NCBI GenBank assembly: GCA_024583055.1
Contig: CP102145.1
Coordinates: 1,302,001 to 1,366,000, forward strand
From: Streptococcus suis
Lineage (GTDB): Bacteria; Bacillota; Bacilli; Lactobacillales; Streptococcaceae
Length of the DNA: 64,000 nucleotides
Direction of reading: 5' to 3'
Part shown: positions 58,605-64,000 of the stretch, in pieces
Numbering within the stretch: the first letter of the stretch is position 1
How the letters are laid out: each line of letters starts with the position of its first letter
The notes under the pieces: model-generated
What the model saw: only the letters and a program-made list of their open reading frames with translations
Database searches by the model: none
Told to the model about the DNA's origin: nothing
Program-made: the position numbers and the translations under genes

Positions 58605-60575
58605 TTACAACTCATTAACCAATTTCACGACGTTTTCAACGGTGAAGCCGTAGTTGTCGATAACGGTTTGAGCTGGAGCGGATGCACCAAACGTATCGAT
58701 ACCAAGCACCTTACCGTCAAGGCCGACATACTTGTACCAGCCCTGAGTAGCACCCATTTCGATAGCCAAACGACGGCGAATAGCGTTTGGAAGGATTTCT
58801 TCCTTGTAAGCTGCGTCTTGAGCATCGAAGAGCTCTGTCGAAGGTACTGACACGACACGGACTTTTGTACCAGCTGCCGCCAATTCCTTGGCTGCCTTGA
58901 CTGCCAAGTTAACTTCAGAACCTGATGCAATCAAAATAGTGTCAAAGCCTTCTGTATCGTAGACAACATAGGCACCTTTGGCAACCTTATCAAAGTCTGT
59001 TCCTTCTTCCACTGTCAAGTTTTGACGAGTGAGGACAAGGGCTGATGGTGTAGACTTGCTTGTCAATGACAAGTACCAAGCAGCTTGTGTTTCACGCGCA
59101 TCTGCTGGACGGAAAACGTTGAGGTTTGGCATTGCACGAAGACCAGCCAAATGCTCGATTGGTTCGTGGGTTGGTCCATCTTCACCAACTGCGACTGAGT
59201 CGTGGGTAAAGACGTAGGTCACTGGCAATCCTTGCAGAGCTGACAAGCGTACCGCCGCCTTGACGTAGTCTGAGAATACAAAGAATGTACCACCAAAGAC
59301 ACGAAGTCCACCATGAGCTGCCATACCGTTCAAGATCGTACCCATCGCAAATTCACGCACACCAAATTGGATGTTGCGATTGAGCGGATTTGCAGCATCT
59401 TGCAAGCCTTCGCCCTTGATAACGGTCATGTTTGAGTGAGCCAAGTCGGCTGAACCACCAAAGAAGTTTGGCAAAACAGCTGCTGCTGCGTTGATAGCGT
59501 CTTGTGATGAGTTACGAGTGGCTTGTGAAAATCCATTTTCATAAACTGGGAAGTCTTCTGGCTTGAGCTCTGCCAATTCACGGCCTTCCAAGATAGCTGT
59601 CACTTCATCTGCCAATTCTGGATAAGCAGCCTTGTAGTCTTCAACCAATTTAACCCAAGCGTCGTAAGCTGCTGCACCACGATCAGCCACATTTTCTTTG
59701 AAGTCAGCGTAGACTTCTTCTGGAATCTCAAATGGAGCATAGTTCCAATCCAAGGCCTTGCGAGTTGCTTCTGCTTCATCTGGTCCAAGTGGAGCACCAT
59801 GAGCCGCATTGCTACCAGCCTTGTTTGGTGAACCATAACCAATCACTGTCTTGATTTCAATCAAAGATGGCTTGCCTGCTGTTTTTGCTTTTTCAATGGC
59901 CGCAAAGATCGCATCTACATCGGTACCATCGGTCACAAGGTCTGTATGCCAACCGTAGGCATCGTAGCGAGCACGGACATTTTCCGTAAAGGCATCCTTG
60001 GTCTCTCCGTCCAAGTTAATATCGTTTGAATCGTAAAGAACGATGAGTTTTTCAAGCTTCTGAAGACCTGCGTATGACGCTGCCTCAGCTGAAACACCTT
60101 CCATGAGGTCGCCGTCTCCACAGATAACATAGGTATAGTGGTCAAAAATTGGGAAACCGTCGCGGTTGTACTTAGCCGCCAAGTAACGCTCTGCCTGCGC
60201 AAAACCTGTTGCAGTTGAAATACCTTGTCCAAGCGGACCAGTTGTCGCATCGACACCTGTTGTATGACCAAATTCTGGGTGACCAGGTGTTTTTGACCCC
60301 CATTGACGGAAACTCTTGATTTCATCTATTGTGACATCTTCAAATCCTGACAAATGAAGGAGGCCATAAAGAAGCATGGAGCCATGGCCAGCTGATAAGA
60401 TGAAACGGTCACGGTTAATCCAGTTTGGTTGCGCTGGATTGACACGAAGTTCCTTAGTAAAGAGGCTGTAAGCCATTGGGGCTGCACCCATAACGATGCC
60501 AGGGTGACCTGATTTCGATTTCTCAATGGCATCAATACCAAGGAAACGAATCGCATTGACTGAAAGATTTGACAT
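58605..60575 (-). CDS. tkt: Transketolase
   Basis: This 656-residue thiamine-diphosphate enzyme moves two-carbon units between sugar phosphates in the pentose phosphate pathway. [17 protein letters not shown], the ThDP motif [18 protein letters not shown], and the pyrimidine-domain motif [20 protein letters not shown] are present. It is monocistronic. Its promoter contains a cre-like sequence. Confidence 0.97.
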   Translation of the reverse strand: MSNLSVNAIRFLGIDAIEKSKSGHPGIVMGAAPMAYSLFTKELRVNPAQPNWINRDRFILSAGHGSMLLYGLLHLSGFEDVTIDEIKSFRQWGSKTPGHPEFGHTTGVDATTGPLGQGISTATGFAQAERYLAAKYNRDGFPIFDHYTYVICGDGDLMEGVSAEAASYAGLQKLEKLIVLYDSNDINLDGETKDAFTENVRARYDAYGWHTDLVTDGTDVDAIFAAIEKAKTAGKPSLIEIKTVIGYGSPNKAGSNAAHGAPLGPDEAEATRKALDWNYAPFEIPEEVYADFKENVADRGAAAYDAWVKLVEDYKAAYPELADEVTAILEGRELAELKPEDFPVYENGFSQATRNSSQDAINAAAAVLPNFFGGSADLAHSNMTVIKGEGLQDAANPLNRNIQFGVREFAMGTILNGMAAHGGLRVFGGTFFVFSDYVKAAVRLSALQGLPVTYVFTHDSVAVGEDGPTHEPIEHLAGLRAMPNLNVFRPADARETQAAWYLSLTSKSTPSALVLTRQNLTVEEGTDFDKVAKGAYVVYDTEGFDTILIASGSEVNLAVKAAKELAAAGTKVRVVSVPSTELFDAQDAAYKEEILPNAIRRRLAIEMGATQGWYKYVGLDGKVLGIDTFGASAPAQTVIDNYGFTVENVVKLVNEL

Positions 60576-60605
60576 GTTTTTCTCCTTTTATAAAGTCATG
60601 TTTTC

Positions 60606-60634
60606 ATTATACCATAAAGCGTTTTCTATGTCTG
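60606..60634 (-). promoter_or_regulatory. tkt promoter with cre-like spacer
   Basis: TATAAT (complement of 60606-60611) has a TGG extension, and CAGACA lies 17 bases upstream. TAGAAAACGCTTTAT (complement of 60614-60628) in the spacer matches the cre consensus with two mismatches, so CcpA control is possible but weakly supported. Confidence 0.55.
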
Positions 60635-60750
60635 TCACAATATTCTTGTTTCTATATAACATAACGAAATTTTTTGAGAGGAGGGGAATCAATAAATGTA
60701 TGAAAGAAATTACAATTTTTGAGATCTAAAATCCAAGTAAATTCTTCATT

Positions 60751-60802
60751 AAAAAACGCATAAAATCAGTATGTCACTTGAACCGTTGATTCTATGCGTT
60801 TT
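60751..60802 (-). terminator. Terminator after the pullulanase gene
   Basis: AAAACGCATAGAATCA and TGATTTTATGCGTTTT form a long stem with a 20-base loop, followed by TTAATG on the minus strand. Confidence 0.75.
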
Positions 60803-60885
60803 ATAATGTGGTCTATCTCAATAATTTTGCTACATTTTTAGTTTTTACCAAAAACTGTAAAAACTATTGTTACGACCGAAGAATA

Positions 60886-63800
60886 CTATTCTTCTAATTT
60901 TTTGTTTCTTCCTTGTGCAGCAACTGTCAAACCAAGTCCAGCAAGTCCGAGGCCTAGAAGTGCCAAATCACTTTGTCGGTCACCTGTAGCTGGTAGGCTT
61001 TCTTTGTTTGATGCACTTGTGGTTTGTTCAGACGCTTGAGCTGTTGGAGTAGAAAGACTTGGTTTTTCTACCACATCCTTAGCCTCCATACTACCCTCAA
61101 CAACAATCCGCTCCTCACCATCTACTACTGTTTCAGATAACAAGTTAGTAGCAATCACCTTGCCGTCAACCAAGACATCTTGATAAACCAAGACTCTCTT
61201 ACCTGCCTTACCTTCTTGAAGCACATAAGATTGACCTTTTGCGAGAGTTGCATCATAGCGAACTTCCTCTGCAATCGGAAGGACAGATTCTTCTGTACGT
61301 TCTTTCGTAGTAAAGTCTAGGGTTGGTTTTTCTTCAGCAGTAGGTGCTGTATCTGGAACTTCTGTAATGATATAAGGCAAACGAATCACTGTTGCTGTCA
61401 AAGGTGCAAGAACAACTGCGCTATCAGTCAATTCAACACCCACTAAATCAGACAATGCTTCTACACCTGCACGTTCACCGTCAACCAGTACTTGACCCTG
61501 CAGTAAGTCTTTGTAACTATCTGAAAGAACAAAACTACGCTCCTTGCTGTCTGCGTTAACAAAGACAGCATAGCGGTCCCCATTGCTTGCAATGGTTTGA
61601 TAGGCAATAACCACATCATTTTTGGCAATGCCATTTTGACCTGGAATTGAAATCAAGCTAACCTTCTGTTCAACTTCTTCTTTTGTTCCCAAACGGAAGG
61701 CATCTGTAGATTTGCGCAAGGCAATCAATCCTTTTGTAAAGGCCTGAGTACGGGTATTCTCTGGATAGAGCGCCTCATCTGTCGCTTTGGTCCAGTCAAA
61801 CTTGTTGACTGCATCAGATGAATCGTAAGAGTCATGAATGTAGTATGGATAGTCAAATGGCGTTCCATCTGCATTGGTCAACAAATGCGCCTTGTTTGGT
61901 ACCTTGTCCTCTGTAACTGGGTTCTTGTAATCAGGATGGCGGAACTGTTTGGTCCGTCCATACTCCTGACCAGAATGGATAAACGGTGTCCCTTGAGCAG
62001 TCAAGACTAGCAAGTTACCCAAACGTTGACGTTGGTGAATTTCAGTATAGTTTTCAGCAACTGACGGATCCTTCTTGATGGACTGAGCAATGATATCAAA
62101 TAGGGTCAAGTTATCATGCGCAGCAATATATTGGATCACATCACCTGGATCGTCTGCCAAGAAGTTGCCTGGTTGTGCCTTGATGTTATTGAAGACAGAT
62201 TCTACACTCTTAGCACCGCCTGTGATAAAGGCTGGCTGACCTTCGTTTGGATAACCAGATTTAAGTGTATTGCGAATTTCATCTGAGAATACCGCAACCG
62301 TATCTGTTGAACTCATCCAGTCTTGGTCCGCTGGCTGAACAGGCTGATTGGCGTCGCCTGTAAAGGTTCTCCAACCTTCACCAAGCATAATGATGTTTGG
62401 ATTGAGTTTTTGTGCCTCGGTAAAGGCCAGCTCAATCGCTTCGGCATCATGGTCACCCATCATATCAAAGCGGAAACCATCTACCTTAAACTCGTCCACA
62501 AGATACTTGATAGAATCAACGAGGACACGGCGACTCATGTAGTGAGTAGTTCCGAGACGACCACCACCAAAGCTTGATTTAGCCGTACCATCTGCCTCCA
62601 TGAAGTGGTAATAGTTTGGCTCTAAATCTTCAAACAAGAAAGTCTTAGAAGTATGGTTATACACCACATCCAAAATCACACCCATGCCTTGTTTGTGAAT
62701 TTCATTGACCAGGTTTTTGAACTCTTCGATGCGTTTCATTGGATCCGTCGGATCTGTAGAATACATACCTGTAAAGGCAAAGTAGCTCTGTGGATCATAA
62801 CCCCAGTTGTAGTTACTGTTGCTTGACGCGTACTCACTCATCCGCTCTGCATTTTTCAATTCATTGACAAAATAGTAACTCATAACTGGGAGCAGTTGAA
62901 TATGGGTCACACCCAGTTCTTTTAGGTAGCTGAGAAGTTCTGCAAAGGCCGCAAAAGTACCAAACTGAGCAGTCAATTCATCAGAAATAGCAGGATCGGA
63001 TGTAAAGTCACGGACATGAGCCTCATAGATAATGGCATCTTCACGCTGATTGAAGTTAGGAATTGTGGCATAGTTCAAATCACTTGGACCAACTTCTGCT
63101 GGATCCACAATCGCAGCTTTTGCAATCCGATAAGATGGATCTGTATCTGCTAAATCACTATTCCACTCCGCTAAAGACTTAGCATATGGATCTAAAACAA
63201 GAACAGATTGATCCCCACGAGTGATTTCATAATGGTAATAGTAACCACGATAATCTGTGATACCAAGACCTGATTGACCATTCAATTCAAGATCCCATTG
63301 TCCTTTATCGCCCTTGGTCATAGCTAATGTACCGACCACCTTAGACTGGTCATCCTTATCATAAAGAACAACTGCTACACTGTCTGCACTTGGAGACCAG
63401 AGAGTCATATCAACGACACTACCAGCCTGACTCACACGCGCACCAAGTTCTCCATCATAAGCATAGAGCTCATCCTTCAATTGCCAGCTCATAGTTGTTG
63501 TGAAGCTATCATTGCCATATTTGAGGGTATAGCCCGCATTTTCTTGGTTGAAATCCCCAAGGACTCGTACCTTGTTGCTAGTAGCATCCAAGACAAGATC
63601 CGTCACATTCACTGTCTGGCCATTTTTATCTGTTACAGACAATTTTTCTAAAATACTTTCCTTATCAGCACCTTCAAGCGTTGTAAATGCTGCTTCTAGA
63701 GCTGTTAGGCTAACATGGGAAACGCCTGTTACACGGACATTATTGACAAAATAAGGGTTGGTGTAAATAGTCGCATCATCATCTTTGAGGAAGATTTGTG

Positions 63801-64000
63801 TCTGATTTTTCAAATCTTTAAAGCTATAATCTTTCTGTTGAATCTTCACATCATCTCCTGACTTGCTTTCATCCAATAGTAAGAAGCCAATGGAACTTGG
63901 TAAATCTGTCAATTTGACATCGATATAGGCACCATACTTGCCTTGGTTTTCAAAATCAATACCATTTGGCCAGTCACCCAAGGTAACGTCAGTCACATCA
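60886..64000 (-). CDS. apuA: LPXTG-anchored pullulanase / amylopullulanase, C-terminal part (runs off the right edge)
   Basis: The visible 1038 residues hold an E-set/CBM48-like domain (about 190-280), a GH13 pullulanase domain with the type I signature YNWGYDP, region I DVVYNHTS, region II GFRFDMMGD (nucleophile Asp), region III MLGEGW (acid Glu) and region IV AAHDN. A G5-like domain (about 880-960) and a sortase signal LPATGDRQ with helix and KKLEE tail follow. It debranches alpha-glucans at the cell surface. In S. suis ApuA an amylase module precedes this; that part is outside the window, so the name is inferred (SpuA/PulA-type is the alternative). Confidence 0.85.
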   Translation of the reverse strand, partial: DVTDVTLGDWPNGIDFENQGKYGAYIDVKLTDLPSSIGFLLLDESKSGDDVKIQQKDYSFKDLKNQTQIFLKDDDATIYTNPYFVNNVRVTGVSHVSLTALEAAFTTLEGADKESILEKLSVTDKNGQTVNVTDLVLDATSNKVRVLGDFNQENAGYTLKYGNDSFTTTMSWQLKDELYAYDGELGARVSQAGSVVDMTLWSPSADSVAVVLYDKDDQSKVVGTLAMTKGDKGQWDLELNGQSGLGITDYRGYYYHYEITRGDQSVLVLDPYAKSLAEWNSDLADTDPSYRIAKAAIVDPAEVGPSDLNYATIPNFNQREDAIIYEAHVRDFTSDPAISDELTAQFGTFAAFAELLSYLKELGVTHIQLLPVMSYYFVNELKNAERMSEYASSNSNYNWGYDPQSYFAFTGMYSTDPTDPMKRIEEFKNLVNEIHKQGMGVILDVVYNHTSKTFLFEDLEPNYYHFMEADGTAKSSFGGGRLGTTHYMSRRVLVDSIKYLVDEFKVDGFRFDMMGDHDAEAIELAFTEAQKLNPNIIMLGEGWRTFTGDANQPVQPADQDWMSSTDTVAVFSDEIRNTLKSGYPNEGQPAFITGGAKSVESVFNNIKAQPGNFLADDPGDVIQYIAAHDNLTLFDIIAQSIKKDPSVAENYTEIHQRQRLGNLLVLTAQGTPFIHSGQEYGRTKQFRHPDYKNPVTEDKVPNKAHLLTNADGTPFDYPYYIHDSYDSSDAVNKFDWTKATDEALYPENTRTQAFTKGLIALRKSTDAFRLGTKEEVEQKVSLISIPGQNGIAKNDVVIAYQTIASNGDRYAVFVNADSKERSFVLSDSYKDLLQGQVLVDGERAGVEALSDLVGVELTDSAVVLAPLTATVIRLPYIITEVPDTAPTAEEKPTLDFTTKERTEESVLPIAEEVRYDATLAKGQSYVLQEGKAGKRVLVYQDVLVDGKVIATNLLSETVVDGEERIVVEGSMEAKDVVEKPSLSTPTAQASEQTTSASNKESLPATGDRQSDLALLGLGLAGLGLTVAAQGRNKKLEE

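Overview
The window reads as chromosomal DNA of a low-to-moderate-GC Streptococcus, most likely Streptococcus suis or a close relative. This is inference from gene content and order: an LPXTG-anchored amylopullulanase-type enzyme, an adcRCBA zinc operon, tyrS divergent from pbp1b-rpoB-rpoC, a tagatose-type lac operon (lacR-lacABCDTFEGX), a RocS-like chromosome segregation protein, cysteine-free L32/L33 and a pezAT toxin-antitoxin pair. No species name can be proved without a database search.

Layout. 1-8.7 kb: 5' end of an amino-acid permease gene, gltX, an MFS carrier, a LytTR regulator with a LiaF-like membrane protein, an AIM24 protein, beta-carbonic anhydrase, RocS, a flavoprotein and a GNAT acetyltransferase. 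8.8-20.6 kb: an ABC exporter pair, a PPP-type phosphatase, a DUF4352 protein between two identical terminators, pgi, a small P-loop protein, an FNT channel, two paralogous FMN reductases (the second 5'-truncated), a truncated DUF454 gene, a DUF2871 protein, hisS and a DUF4230 protein. 20.9-24.2 kb: a PTS EIIBC, a MetE-like protein, rpmF and rpmG. 24.0-25.5 kb: a small relic of an integrative element at the 3' end of rpmG carrying cadmium resistance genes. 25.6-37.6 kb: a calcineurin-like phosphoesterase, the complete lac operon and pezAT. 37.6-41.8 kb: an iron alcohol dehydrogenase, a secreted CHAP protein, an alpha/beta hydrolase and a membrane GDPD. 41.9-53.8 kb: rpoC, rpoB, pbp1b, tyrS and a HIT protein. 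53.8-64 kb: copYZ without copA, adcRCBA, a small membrane protein, transketolase and the 3' half of the pullulanase gene.

How the genes work together. Lactose enters by LacEF as lactose-6-phosphate, is cleaved by LacG, and the galactose-6-phosphate passes through LacAB, LacC and LacD to triose phosphates. Control is visible at three levels: LacR, a candidate CcpA site, and a LacT antiterminator with its RNA target overlapping a terminator. AdcR and CopY each have a recognisable operator. CadC has an operator overlapping its promoter.

Most notable observations: (1) an approximately 158-bp MITE-like inverted-repeat family whose three full copies each begin exactly at the stop codon of a gene and lie between that stop and the gene's terminator or hairpin; (2) a 1.5-kb element relic flanked by duplicated rpmG 3' ends, with an integrase C-terminal remnant beside the right repeat; (3) a head-to-head junction at about 17.75 kb that removed the 5' ends of two divergent genes; (4) an intrinsic terminator between the rpoB promoter and the rpoB start codon. 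No tRNA, rRNA or CRISPR array was seen.
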